Of a stretch of DNA of 64,000 nucleotides, positions 1 to 9,127 are shown piece after piece (the first letter of the stretch is position 1; each line of letters begins with the position of its first letter). The stretch is from JALEFZ01 sp039817415 (GTDB taxonomy: Bacteria > Bacteroidota > Bacteroidia > J057): NCBI GenBank assembly GCA_039817415.1, contig JBCBVV010000009.1, positions 1 to 64,000 on the forward strand. Reading direction: 5' to 3'. The notes under the pieces are model-generated. The model searched no databases. It was not told the DNA's origin and worked only from the letters and a program-made list of their open reading frames with translations. A program made the translations under genes and the position numbers.

Positions 1-148
1 CATAGACTTTGTTGCCAATCTTACCCAATACCTTAGAAATTTCGAATTCCTTTGGGGCCTTTTGCTCTTCACTCCAGGTGATGTTTTGTGCAGAAAGAAA
101 AGGAAGGGTGAATAGGAATAGAATAAAAGAAACAGTGTAGGTTTTCAT
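1..148 (-). CDS. N-terminal fragment of a secreted protein, function unknown
   Basis: An open reading frame enters from the left edge on the minus strand and its ATG lies at 146-148, so only the first 49 codons are visible. The peptide starts MKTYTVSFILFLFTLPFLSA followed by Gln, a typical Bacteroidota Sec signal peptide with cleavage expected near Ala20-Gln21. The mature part begins with a charged stretch (ITWSEEQKAPKEFEISKVLG). There is not enough sequence to name a family. It is divergent from the polysaccharide-locus regulator, with about 256 bases between the two starts. Confidence 0.65.
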   Translation of the reverse strand, partial: MKTYTVSFILFLFTLPFLSAQNITWSEEQKAPKEFEISKVLGKIGNKVY

Positions 149-298
149 ATGTACATGCTTGATTAAATAGGATCAAAAGTAGCAAAGATTACCATATGAA
201 ATATGTGCTATATGTTAAGCTTAGACGAAAGAATTTCGGATGATGTCAATTTTTTTGCCTAAAAGACTTTTGCTTATTGATGCATAGACACTTACCCG

Positions 299-315
299 TC
301 TGGAGATCTTCCAGA
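299..315. promoter_or_regulatory. Inverted repeat TCTGGA-N5-TCCAGA in divergent intergenic region
   Basis: Perfect 6-base arms (TCTGGA / TCCAGA) around GATCT, in the space between two divergently transcribed genes. It could be an operator, but arms this short also occur by chance. No matching copy was recognised elsewhere. Confidence 0.2.
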
Positions 316-378
316 ACACCTACAAATTCCCCCATTTACTTACATACATTCAGGTTTTTACATTTAGTTTATAAAAAA

Positions 379-397
379 CGAGTAATATTGTTACTCG
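379..397. promoter_or_regulatory. Inverted repeat (candidate operator or 5'-UTR hairpin) before the wHTH regulator
   Basis: The sequence CGAGTAA-TATTG-TTACTCG has perfect 7-base arms and ends 7 bases before the ATG of the winged-helix regulator. The dyad has the size expected of a site for a dimeric winged-helix protein, so autoregulation is plausible. As RNA it would form a 7-bp stem directly upstream of the start codon and could affect translation instead. The element is seen in the sequence; its role is inferred. Confidence 0.4.
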
Positions 398-404
398 AAA
401 AGCT

Positions 405-935
405 ATGGTAGAGACACTCATTTCATCCAAAACCCGCATCAAGCTCCTTGTGAAGTTCTTCCTGAACAGCAAGACGACCGGATATCTCCGCAACCTGGAG
501 ACGGAGTTCGGTGAGTCAACTAATGCCATCAGGGTAGAACTAAACAAATTTGAGAAAGCTGGTATGCTGGAATCCTTTTCGGAGGGCAACAAAAAAATAT
601 TCAAGGCGAACACACTTCACCCCTTTTTCGATGACATTCACAGCATTGTGATGAAGTATGTGGGGATAGATAAAATCGTCGAGAACATTGCCAAACGATT
701 AGGGGATGTGGTACGTGTGTATCTAACAGGTGAATTCTCGAAGGGACTGGATGCACCCGTAATTGACTTATTGATCATTGGGCAAATCGACAGAGCATAT
801 TTGTCAGAGTTGGTGGCCAAGGCAGAGCCAATGGTCAAGAGAAAAATCAGATATGTGATTTATACAGAGAAGGAATTCACTGATGAAGATTTCGCTGCAT
901 ATTCACCAGAACCACTCCTTTTGTGGAGACAGTAA
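405..935 (+). CDS. Winged-helix regulator with degenerate nucleotidyltransferase-like domain
   Basis: Predicted cytoplasmic DNA-binding protein of 176 residues. Residues 1-75 form an ArsR/MarR-like winged helix (recognition-helix region ESTNAIRVELNKFEKAGML, wing around EGNKKIFKAN). Residues about 95-165 resemble the minimal nucleotidyltransferase fold: LTGEFSKG at 107-114 sits where the family has a Gly-Ser motif, and VID at 119-121 where two catalytic acids are expected. Gly-Ser has become Gly-Glu and the first acid is missing, so enzymatic activity is doubtful and a ligand- or protein-sensing role is more likely. It is the first plus-strand gene before the polysaccharide locus and its stop lies two bases before the next candidate ATG, so it is probably co-transcribed. 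I recall similar proteins beside capsule/exopolysaccharide loci in Bacteroidota, usually labelled ArsR family. Confidence 0.75.
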   Translation: MVETLISSKTRIKLLVKFFLNSKTTGYLRNLETEFGESTNAIRVELNKFEKAGMLESFSEGNKKIFKANTLHPFFDDIHSIVMKYVGIDKIVENIAKRLGDVVRVYLTGEFSKGLDAPVIDLLIIGQIDRAYLSELVAKAEPMVKRKIRYVIYTEKEFTDEDFAAYSPEPLLLWRQ

Positions 936-937
936 TT

Positions 938-3900
938 ATGGACTTTATCAACAAACACATCATACGTATTCCATTTATGTCCAGAAGGCTTGCCTTTTAT
1001 CCGCCTATACTCCTTGCTTTTTTCCTGATTTGGACTGTAACCCTAAGTGCCCAACCTTTGGTCAATCTTGGGAATGACACCGCCTCCTGTGGTACACCCG
1101 TCCTCTTAGACGCTGGTAATGCAGGATCGACATTTCTTTGGTCAACTAGCGAAACTACACAAACCATCTCTGTCACCTCTAGCGGAATTTATTGGGTGGA
1201 TGTTACAGATATGAGTGGAACTACACGAGATAGCATCTTTGTAGAAATAGTAAGCACACCTACTGGGAATGATACTTCGCTGAATATATGTGGCCCACAA
1301 CAAGTCAATCTCGGAATTGCCTCTACACCTACTGGCTATCGCTGGTATGATTCGTTAAATGCCACTGATCCTTTCGTGGTTCAGGGGGGGGCTTTAGGGC
1401 TTTTCCTCCAAGATAGTTCGACCTTTTATTATGAGCCATTCGAAATTAGCAAGCCTATCCATACTGGACCTGCAAATGGTGCTGGGCTTAACATAAGCTA
1501 TAGACTCACGAACAATGGGATCGTATTCGATATGTTGTCAGACGGAATCATTGACAGTGTAAGCATCATCACAAATGGACCGGTGAGCTTCACTTTAAGA
1601 ATCGAAACACTTTCGGGTACGATCATTGATTCTGTCCTTATTGATATTACATCTTCTGGAACCCATCCCATCCCACTATTTATGGAAGTCCCTCAAGGGG
1701 ATGATTATGTGATGATTAGTAGGAACTTTTCCAGCCCAAATGGCTCGGGAATGGCTTGGGCAAGAAATTTAAATTCATTCCCCTACGAGTTGCCAGGCCT
1801 TATCCGCCTAACCGATCCTGACGATTTCAGGGCGGGGAGATACTATTTCTTCTGGGATTGGGTAGTGAGTCGGAAGGTATGTGTAGGTCCAAGGCAGGAA
1901 TTTAAAGTGAATATTCTTCCCGCACCAAATTTAGAACTTGGAGCGGATACTACCCTGTGTGGAAGTAGTTTGCTATTAGATGCAACTAGTCCTGGTGCTA
2001 CTTATATTTGGCAGGACGCAAGTACAAATCCAACCTTTACCGTAACCCAAAGTGGAACGTACTCAGTAGCATCCACCTTTATGGGTTGTACCTTAGTCGA
2101 TAGCGTTTCTGTTTTTTTGATTGAAGAGGCTAATATTGATCCACTTACAACGGTAGATATTTGTGGGCCTCAAACTGTAGGACTGTTACCTAATGGGACC
2201 TTTGATGTGCTCTTTTGGTACGACAGCTTGAATGCGCCGGTAAGAAGAGCCATTACGAATGGAATCTATGACACGTTTATTTCTGATTCTACAACTTTGT
2301 ATGTCTCAGGGGTTAATTTAGGAGAAACCATCCACGTGGGGATTGAGGATCCCAACCTCTTTTCTAATAGTTTTCTTTCTTCCTTGGCAGGGATGGAGTT
2401 TGATATGCTCTCGGATGGTGTCTTGGATAGCGTTACCATATTTACCTCTGGAACTGGACCCATGAGGATTATTTTGGAGAATTCCTCCGGGACCATAATA
2501 GACTCAGCCTTAGTCGAATTTCCCTCGGCAGGCAAAAATCAAATCCCGTTGTTTTTTGAAATTCCCCAAGGCTTTGGATATGCCCTTAGAGGTGAGAGCT
2601 TCGGGCCTGTAACAAATTCTTTTCAATGGGTTAGATCGGGTGTTTCCGCTCCCTATATAATTCCTAATTTAATAGAAATAACCAATGCAACTGGAGGAAG
2701 AACGGACCGTGTATTTCACTTTTTTGACTGGGTAATGAGTCAAAAAAATTGTGTAGGGCCAAGGCAAAGTTATGTGGTCAACGTATTGCCAGCACCTGCG
2801 CTTGACCTTGGAATTAATAGGGTGGAATGTGGAAGTTCATTTACTTTAGACGTATCTAGTCCCGGAGCTAGCTACCTGTGGCAAGACGGAAGTACCAATG
2901 CTACTTTTACCCTTACTCAGACTGGTAATTATTCGGTAGCCTCTACCCTTGGAAGTTGTACATTAAGGGATACAGTTACCATTGAGCTAAATGAAATACC
3001 TACAGTAAGTTCCGGTGAAGTACTTGAAATTTGTGGTCCTCAAGAGGTTAACCTTTCACCATCTGGAAATCCTGATCGATTCATATGGTATGCTGATAGT
3101 TTAGGAGAAAATCGAATTGGTATATCAGAATCATCTTTCAAAACACAAATAAGTGATAGTACGACCCTTTACTACCGTGGTGTCAATCAGGCGCTATCAC
3201 AACATTTAGAACCCAAGGATTTCTCAGGATTCAGTTCTGCAACCAGGAATACTGACTTAGGAGTTACATTCGATGCATTTGTCGATATGGTAATTGACTC
3301 GGTAAGCCTTATTTCAACCGCCTCTTCATCCATCCTAATCAGCCTTGAGGATGTTGCGGGGAATGTCCTAGATTCTGTAAGGACAAGTGTATCCGGTTCA
3401 GGAACTTTCCAAATTCCTCTATTTTTTGAAGTCCCTCAAGGAACTGCCTATAGCTTGATAGGTAAAGAAATTTCAGGTCCAGGTTCTTTCAGAATTATCA
3501 GTGGTGGCATTAATTACCCACTAGTAACAGAAGAATTGATGCAGTTTACTGGAACAACTGATGGGACAACAGCCCTTGGTAGATACCATTACGTATTTGA
3601 TTGGGTGGTGAGTCGGAAATTCTGTGATTCAGGTATTTTCCCATATCAGATAAATGTCCTTCCAGCACCTGTACTTAATCTTGGATTTGACAGAGGTGAA
3701 TGTGGCTCATCTTTTATCGTTGATGCCTTTAGTCCAGGTGCTACATATTTATGGAGTACTGGAGATACGTCCTCTTCAATCACCATTACTCAATCGGATA
3801 CAGTCTTTGTTGCTTCTACCCTCGAAACATGTACGCTGTTTGATACTGTTTCCATAGAATTGGTACCCTTTGCTGAAAATACACTTATACAGGATACCTT

Positions 3901-5644
3901 AATATGTGGGAAGGGAGAGTTCGAATTATCCATTACTAGCGGAGCTGACTTTACAGGTTGGTATGCTTCTGACTCCGTCTCTACCTTCTTCCAACAAGGG
4001 AGAGACCTTAGTTTATTCATCTCTGATACTACAACTGTATACCTTGAACAAACTAATTTCTCTGCTCCCCAGAATATCGGTTATGAAGTTCCCAATCCCA
4101 ATGTTCTAGGATATCAACCTGGTGAAAGAGGAGTTGCATTTGATGCTTTTTCAGCCTTTACTCTCAAGTCAGTAGTTGTGTATGCTCAACAAGTGACGGA
4201 TGTTAAAATTACATTAGTCAATGCCAATAGAGTTAGACTTGATTCGATTGTTGCTTTTGTCAATGGACAGGCAGGTACAAGGGTAACATTAGGGTTCGAA
4301 GTACCTGTGGGAAATGATTATTTGTTATTGGCAGAATCTACAGATGGCACGCTCCTAGGTCGCTATAACGGTCCGGAGGTGAATTATCCTTATGTCCTTG
4401 AAAATATCGCCTCTATTAAGACTGATTATGTAAGCGGTACCTCAATCATTTATTTCTTATACGATTGGGAAGTTGCACTGGCCTCTTGTAAAAGTGATAG
4501 GGTTCCATTTACCATTACACCTAAATTACCGTTGGAATTGGGTGAAGACATTTTTTCTTGTAATCCTATATCTCTAGATGCAGGCAATCCTAATTTTGAA
4601 TTTTTGTGGAATACTGGAGATACGACCCAACAAATTATTGCTGACAGGACTGGAATGTATTCTGTAGTTGTTTCGGATGGAGCAGACTGTCAGGTCAGAG
4701 ATACACTGGAACTGACCATTCCAACCCTAAACCTAGGAGATGATGGCAAATTTTGTGGGTTTGAGATTGCCTCAGGATATGATGCGAGTTCTATCTTTAT
4801 GTGGAGTACAGGAGATACAACCCCATCCATCAATATTACTAATCCTGGGACATATTACTTGTCAATGACAGAAAGCATAGGAAACTGTTTTCTTACTGAT
4901 ACTATCCAGATCGATTCATTGATTGATTTCCCAAGCATTGAACTAGGAGGAGATGTCCAAGAGTGTGTTTCTGCTGTAATTGATGCTGGGGTCGGAGCGA
5001 CTACTTACCTCTGGAATACAGGTGATACGACTCAAATCCTCAATGTCCAGACGTCAGGGATCTATTCGGTAGAAATAACCAATGAATTTGGATGTGCAAG
5101 CAGAGATACGATCTCTGTTTTCATTGCACCCTTACCGAATGCAGCCTTTGTTTCTAATCCAAACGGACTGACCATACAGTTTGTCAACCAATCCTCTCTT
5201 GGTTCCTATAGCTGGGATTTCGGAGATGGCTTTACCAGTTCTTCTATTTCTCCCATTCATACCTATCAGGACTCGGGTGATTATGTGGTGTGTCTAATCG
5301 TGAATGACTTTTTGAATAATTGTGGTCAGGATACGCTCTGTAGTACCATTACAGTTAAGCCCCTAAATACTTTTTCTCCAGGCTATATCATGCCTGAGAT
5401 GGAAGTATTTCCCAATCCTACAGAAAGCCTTGTCCATGTCAATATCCTAAATCCTCCATCGGCTAAGCTGAATCTAGCCCTCTTCGATTTGACTGGACAA
5501 TTGATTCTGGATATAGGAACCCAAACCATAGGACAAAGCGCAGACATTGAGCTATCACTCGAGAGTTTGCCTGCTGGAACCTATATCATTCGAGCAGATT
5601 GGTCCAATGGAGTGTATGCCAATTCTCTTATTATCAAAAGATAG
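938..5644 (+). CDS. Large repeat-containing T9SS-secreted surface protein with PKD domain
   Basis: A 1,568-residue secreted protein. The hydrophobic signal segment (LAFYPPILLAFFLIWTVTL then SAQ) fits either ATG at 938 or the in-frame ATG at 977, which gives a more compact signal peptide; a GTG at 923 overlapping the regulator is less likely. Four copies of a unit of about 290 residues follow (starting near 38, 328, 617 and 909). Each has a short Ig-like Cys-containing module (LG-D...CG...YLW), an ICGPQ segment, and a longer beta-rich part ending in a Phe/Trp-Asp-Trp-Val motif. Three more short Ig-like modules start near 1197, 1261 and 1331, then a PKD domain near 1399-1475 (SWDFGDG, HTY). The C-terminus (VFPNPTES...LPAGTYIIRA...LIIKR) is a type A T9SS sorting domain. 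A role as adhesin or matrix scaffold, possibly binding the polysaccharide made by the following genes, is inference. Confidence 0.85.
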   Translation: MDFINKHIIRIPFMSRRLAFYPPILLAFFLIWTVTLSAQPLVNLGNDTASCGTPVLLDAGNAGSTFLWSTSETTQTISVTSSGIYWVDVTDMSGTTRDSIFVEIVSTPTGNDTSLNICGPQQVNLGIASTPTGYRWYDSLNATDPFVVQGGALGLFLQDSSTFYYEPFEISKPIHTGPANGAGLNISYRLTNNGIVFDMLSDGIIDSVSIITNGPVSFTLRIETLSGTIIDSVLIDITSSGTHPIPLFMEVPQGDDYVMISRNFSSPNGSGMAWARNLNSFPYELPGLIRLTDPDDFRAGRYYFFWDWVVSRKVCVGPRQEFKVNILPAPNLELGADTTLCGSSLLLDATSPGATYIWQDASTNPTFTVTQSGTYSVASTFMGCTLVDSVSVFLIEEANIDPLTTVDICGPQTVGLLPNGTFDVLFWYDSLNAPVRRAITNGIYDTFISDSTTLYVSGVNLGETIHVGIEDPNLFSNSFLSSLAGMEFDMLSDGVLDSVTIFTSGTGPMRIILENSSGTIIDSALVEFPSAGKNQIPLFFEIPQGFGYALRGESFGPVTNSFQWVRSGVSAPYIIPNLIEITNATGGRTDRVFHFFDWVMSQKNCVGPRQSYVVNVLPAPALDLGINRVECGSSFTLDVSSPGASYLWQDGSTNATFTLTQTGNYSVASTLGSCTLRDTVTIELNEIPTVSSGEVLEICGPQEVNLSPSGNPDRFIWYADSLGENRIGISESSFKTQISDSTTLYYRGVNQALSQHLEPKDFSGFSSATRNTDLGVTFDAFVDMVIDSVSLISTASSSILISLEDVAGNVLDSVRTSVSGSGTFQIPLFFEVPQGTAYSLIGKEISGPGSFRIISGGINYPLVTEELMQFTGTTDGTTALGRYHYVFDWVVSRKFCDSGIFPYQINVLPAPVLNLGFDRGECGSSFIVDAFSPGATYLWSTGDTSSSITITQSDTVFVASTLETCTLFDTVSIELVPFAENTLIQDTLICGKGEFELSITSGADFTGWYASDSVSTFFQQGRDLSLFISDTTTVYLEQTNFSAPQNIGYEVPNPNVLGYQPGERGVAFDAFSAFTLKSVVVYAQQVTDVKITLVNANRVRLDSIVAFVNGQAGTRVTLGFEVPVGNDYLLLAESTDGTLLGRYNGPEVNYPYVLENIASIKTDYVSGTSIIYFLYDWEVALASCKSDRVPFTITPKLPLELGEDIFSCNPISLDAGNPNFEFLWNTGDTTQQIIADRTGMYSVVVSDGADCQVRDTLELTIPTLNLGDDGKFCGFEIASGYDASSIFMWSTGDTTPSINITNPGTYYLSMTESIGNCFLTDTIQIDSLIDFPSIELGGDVQECVSAVIDAGVGATTYLWNTGDTTQILNVQTSGIYSVEITNEFGCASRDTISVFIAPLPNAAFVSNPNGLTIQFVNQSSLGSYSWDFGDGFTSSSISPIHTYQDSGDYVVCLIVNDFLNNCGQDTLCSTITVKPLNTFSPGYIMPEMEVFPNPTESLVHVNILNPPSAKLNLALFDLTGQLILDIGTQTIGQSADIELSLESLPAGTYIIRADWSNGVYANSLIIKR
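1050..4530 (+). repeat. Four tandem in-gene repeats of about 870 bases
   Basis: Protein-level repeat within the large T9SS protein. Units begin near 1050, 1921, 2790 and 3665, and each starts at a conserved Leu-Gly...Cys-Gly module preceded (from the second unit on) by LPAP. Units 2 and 3 look most alike and unit 4 is the most diverged. Nucleotide identity is moderate, so this is an old expansion rather than a recent slippage product. Boundaries are approximate. Confidence 0.7.
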
Positions 5645-5650
5645 AAGTCG

Positions 5651-7465
5651 ATGAAAAACCTTGCACCTGTATCTTTCTTCATGAGAATTCTTGCCTTATT
5701 AAACAACAAGGAAAGAAAGGGCGTGACCTGGGTGATAGCAGGGATCCTGCTTAATTCCGTCTTGGAGATACTTGGATTGGCGGCCATTTTGCCCTTGGTT
5801 ACGGTAGCATTGAAACCCGAACTGATTGAGTCCAATGAGATTCTACAGAGTTTGTATCAGTTTTCTGGCGCCTCCAATCATGATAGTTTTCTGCTCATGC
5901 TTATGGCATGTGTGTTTGGAATGTTTTTGGTGAAAAATCTATATGGTCTTTTCATTGCCTATTTCCAGCTCAATTTCTCTATGAAAATTGCGACCAATCT
6001 TTCTCGAAAGATGTATGATTCTTATTTGCGAGCTGGATATACGGTACTGAGAACCATCGATAGAGGGGATTTTATAACGAATATCAGGTCTGTCCCATCT
6101 TTCTTCGGGCAGAGCCTGCTGGTGCCTTGTTTGAATGTGATGACAGAAATTGTTGTTATCACCATCATATTGGTCTCTATTGCCATTTTTGACCTGAAAA
6201 TCTTGGTTTCCCTTGGGATATTCGTGGGGGTAGGATTCTTTTTGATATTCTACTTGACTAAAAGGAGGACGAATGAATTAGGGAAAGAAAAGAAAGCAAT
6301 GGCCCCACGTACCATCAAGTCCCTCACTGAATCCCTAAGTGGATATGTAGACTCCTTCATTTTTCAGGGTGAAAAATTCTTCCAAGATCGATTTCTCTCT
6401 TATAAGCAGCGCGAAAACAACATCATTTCTCGCTTTCTGTTGTTAAAGACCATACCCGCTAAGTTGAGTGAGATTGTGGCTGTAGCCGGCATGCTTTTCA
6501 TATTTGTATATGCGGTTTTTTGGTCTGAAGATAGAGAGAATCTACTCATCATGCTCACCCTTTTTGCGGCAGCAGCCTACAGAATCATGCCTTCCATGAA
6601 TCGTATCCTAATGCATTTGGTTTCCATTAGAAGTCATGTATACACCTTGGATATCCTAGAGTCTGCTGATCTGAAAGAGGAAATAATCGTGGATCACAAA
6701 AAGTTTGGTGCCCTTAGCCTAGATCAGTCGATTGAACTCAAGAACTTTGGTTTCAAGTTTCAGGATTCGGAAGAAAATATTTTCGATGAATTCAATTTGT
6801 CTATAAAAAAAGGAGAACAACTTGGAATTATTGGCAAGTCAGGCTCTGGAAAGACAACCTTGATTCGCATAATCTTAAGGTTATTAAAGGAACAAGAAGG
6901 CGACATCATCATAGATGGGAATGTCCTGAATATGGGTAACCAGGATTCATGGATTTCCAAATTGGGCTTTGTCCAACAGAAGGTCTTCATCATGGATGGA
7001 AGCTTGCGGGAGAACATTGCCTTTGGCCAAGCTGTCGATGAGGTGGATCACGAGCGTGTGAATGAAGCAGTAGAATTGGCGAGTCTCAACGATTTGGTTG
7101 ACAGTCTGCCAGCCGGCTTAGACACTCATGTAGGAGAAGAAGGAGCGAAACTTTCTGGGGGGCAAAGACAAAGATTGGCTATCGCAAGGGCATTGTACAA
7201 AAATGCAGAGCTTTTCATTTTAGATGAGGCTACCTCTGCTCTTGATCCCAAAACAGAACAGTATATCATTCAATCTGTCAACAAGCTGAAAGAACTTGGT
7301 AAAACAGTCATCCTGATTGCCCATAGGTTCAGTACGCTGCGAAGTTGTGATCGAATCATTGAATTGAAAAAAGGAAAAATTGTAGGTGAATATACTTTCG
7401 AGGAGCTTCAAAAAATTGAATCTCAGCTCATCGAGGAATCAAAATATAGTCCCGCTAACGGATAA
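5651..7465 (+). CDS. ABC transporter, fused permease/ATPase (MsbA/PglK-like glycan exporter or flippase)
   Basis: A 604-residue half-transporter. Residues 20-330 hold about six membrane helices (for example 26-55, 83-105, 163-205, 274-310). The nucleotide-binding domain follows with Walker A GKSGSGKTT (395-403), signature LSGGQ (501-505), Walker B LFILDEATSALD (521-532) and an H-loop His in LIAHRFST. Length and layout match homodimeric lipid or lipid-linked-oligosaccharide flippases. It starts 6 bases after the T9SS gene and precedes the first glycosyltransferase. No Wzx flippase was seen in the window, so this is the best candidate for moving the lipid-linked glycan across the inner membrane. 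The substrate is inferred from context. Confidence 0.85.
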   Translation: MKNLAPVSFFMRILALLNNKERKGVTWVIAGILLNSVLEILGLAAILPLVTVALKPELIESNEILQSLYQFSGASNHDSFLLMLMACVFGMFLVKNLYGLFIAYFQLNFSMKIATNLSRKMYDSYLRAGYTVLRTIDRGDFITNIRSVPSFFGQSLLVPCLNVMTEIVVITIILVSIAIFDLKILVSLGIFVGVGFFLIFYLTKRRTNELGKEKKAMAPRTIKSLTESLSGYVDSFIFQGEKFFQDRFLSYKQRENNIISRFLLLKTIPAKLSEIVAVAGMLFIFVYAVFWSEDRENLLIMLTLFAAAAYRIMPSMNRILMHLVSIRSHVYTLDILESADLKEEIIVDHKKFGALSLDQSIELKNFGFKFQDSEENIFDEFNLSIKKGEQLGIIGKSGSGKTTLIRIILRLLKEQEGDIIIDGNVLNMGNQDSWISKLGFVQQKVFIMDGSLRENIAFGQAVDEVDHERVNEAVELASLNDLVDSLPAGLDTHVGEEGAKLSGGQRQRLAIARALYKNAELFILDEATSALDPKTEQYIIQSVNKLKELGKTVILIAHRFSTLRSCDRIIELKKGKIVGEYTFEELQKIESQLIEESKYSPANG

Positions 7466-7539
7466 CCCAAACTTGCTGCGTCTGCTACTAATTAGAGTTC
7501 TTTTTCGACCATCAGTTTTTATTTAAAGAATTCAGTACC

Positions 7540-8196
7540 ATGGAAGTATCTGTCATAATTACATGTTATAACTATGCCCGATATGTGGGGAGGGCCATCA
7601 GGTCAGCATACAATCAGTCCCTAGAAAAGAGTAAATACGAAATCATCGTCATTGACGACGCGAGTACGGACGAATCTTTGGAAGTACTTAAGGATTATGA
7701 TGACTTTATCAGAATAGTGGACCTCAAAGAAAATGTAGGGCTTGCAGAAGCAAGGAATATTGGCGTCAGAAAGTCAATGGGAAGATTTATCGTTTTCCTA
7801 GATGCAGACGATTATTTTCATAGAGACCTTCTGTTGATGCAGTACAATTATCTTTCACTCGATAGATCTCTGGATGCGATTTCATCAGATTATGTCTTGG
7901 TAGACGATGAGGAAAAACACAGCGAAAAGAAATCTGCTATTGAGTTCCCAATCGCCTGTGGCATCATGTACAGGAAAGACTACTTTTTTGACGTTGGGCT
8001 ATATGACAAAGATTTTAGGGCACGTGAAGAAGAAGATTTTCGGATCCGGTTCCTTAAAAAATATCAAATTCTCAACATTCCTCTTCCTTTGTACCGATAC
8101 AGAAGGCATGAGTCCAATCTGACCAACAACGTTCAGGTAATGGCGGAATATCAGGACAAACTAAATGAGAAGCATCGTGAAACCATTTCCAATTAG
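7540..8196 (+). CDS. Glycosyltransferase family 2
   Basis: A 218-residue GT-A enzyme expected to transfer a sugar from a nucleotide donor to the growing glycan at the inner face of the cytoplasmic membrane. The N-terminus VSVIITCYN and the IDDASTDES loop (about 38-46) bind the nucleotide. The metal-binding DAD-type motif is FLDADD (87-92), and an acidic EEEDFRIR segment near 167 is in the usual catalytic-base region. It is shorter than many GT2 proteins and lacks membrane segments. Its last 32 bases overlap the next gene in another frame, indicating translational coupling. Donor and acceptor are unknown. Confidence 0.85.
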   Translation: MEVSVIITCYNYARYVGRAIRSAYNQSLEKSKYEIIVIDDASTDESLEVLKDYDDFIRIVDLKENVGLAEARNIGVRKSMGRFIVFLDADDYFHRDLLLMQYNYLSLDRSLDAISSDYVLVDDEEKHSEKKSAIEFPIACGIMYRKDYFFDVGLYDKDFRAREEEDFRIRFLKKYQILNIPLPLYRYRRHESNLTNNVQVMAEYQDKLNEKHRETISN

Positions 8197-9127
8197 TCAA
8201 CTGGATTTACCTAAATCGCGCATAGTAGGGAACAGCATACTGATTGGCGGATGTATGCGAAGTGGTACGACCATAGTAGGGAAGCTTATGGGCAGTCTGA
8301 AAGAAGTGAATTACTTTTTTGAGCCCGCCTTTATGCACCGATTTCTGTTTACTCGTTCGGAAATGCCCAGCGCAATTTGGAAGCAGTTATTTGAGGCATA
8401 TACTTTCGACGATTTGTACCTCAATAACCTAGCGGGCAGAAACTTCAACTTCAATTCCCATGATGGCAGCTACGTTCATCAACTCAAAAGTGAAGCAGAA
8501 ATTTCCTCCCGTATGGAACGTTCCTATGGGAGGCTGGAATTGGTTGAAATGGCAGAGACAGGATACTTCTCCTTCAAACTTCCGGATATCGTGTTCGGAA
8601 TAAAGGACCTTAAGAAATGGTATCCTGATATGAAGTTCCTTTCCATGTTTAGAAATGCGAATGATGTCCTGAATTCAATTTTGAAAAAGAAATGGAACAC
8701 AGACAGTCAGTTGCATGTTGCTAGTCCCGAACCCCTAAGAGATTACAGGCTGGTGGGGGAGATGCGGGTCCCTAAATGGGTAAAAGAGGAAGATATCCAG
8801 GACTGGTTGGGTATGTCTGAGCTGGATAGAACGGCTTATTATTACTGTGAAATCAATGAAGAGCTTCTCAGGCAAATGGATCATACCATCGTATTGGACT
8901 ATGATTATTTCGTGAAGCATCCTGCTCAAACCCTTGAGAGACTTTGTTCTCAGTGGAATCTTAACAAGGGAGACAAGACAGAAGGAATAGTAAAAAATAT
9001 TTATCTCAGGTCGGCTCAAAGGGAGGATTTACTGACTAATGTACGACCTGATTTATTAGACCGAATTCAATTTATTCAACAGGCCATTGGCAATTATGCA
9101 GGGCCCAATTTGATTAAGGCTTTATGA
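8165..9127 (+). CDS. Sulfotransferase family protein (first of two)
   Basis: A 320-residue protein with a PAPS-type sulfotransferase signature. The 5'-phosphosulfate loop is GCMRSGTTIVGK (29-40), and FRNANDVLNSIL in the middle resembles the 3'-phosphate-binding segment. Such enzymes move a sulfuryl group from PAPS to a hydroxyl or amine; here the likely acceptor is a sugar or lipid-linked intermediate. No other Met precedes the P-loop at a sensible distance, which supports this start despite the 32-base overlap with the upstream glycosyltransferase. Its stop overlaps the next ATG by four bases (ATGA). It shares little beyond the P-loop with the second sulfotransferase at 13.2 kb, so the two probably sulfate different positions. 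Confidence 0.8.
   Translation: MRSIVKPFPISQLDLPKSRIVGNSILIGGCMRSGTTIVGKLMGSLKEVNYFFEPAFMHRFLFTRSEMPSAIWKQLFEAYTFDDLYLNNLAGRNFNFNSHDGSYVHQLKSEAEISSRMERSYGRLELVEMAETGYFSFKLPDIVFGIKDLKKWYPDMKFLSMFRNANDVLNSILKKKWNTDSQLHVASPEPLRDYRLVGEMRVPKWVKEEDIQDWLGMSELDRTAYYYCEINEELLRQMDHTIVLDYDYFVKHPAQTLERLCSQWNLNKGDKTEGIVKNIYLRSAQREDLLTNVRPDLLDRIQFIQQAIGNYAGPNLIKAL

Noticed and set aside
1050..4530. Tandem repeats considered as a possible CRISPR or DNA-level satellite
   Set aside because: The period is about 870 bases, the repeats are coding and diverged in nucleotides, and there are no short direct repeats with unique spacers.
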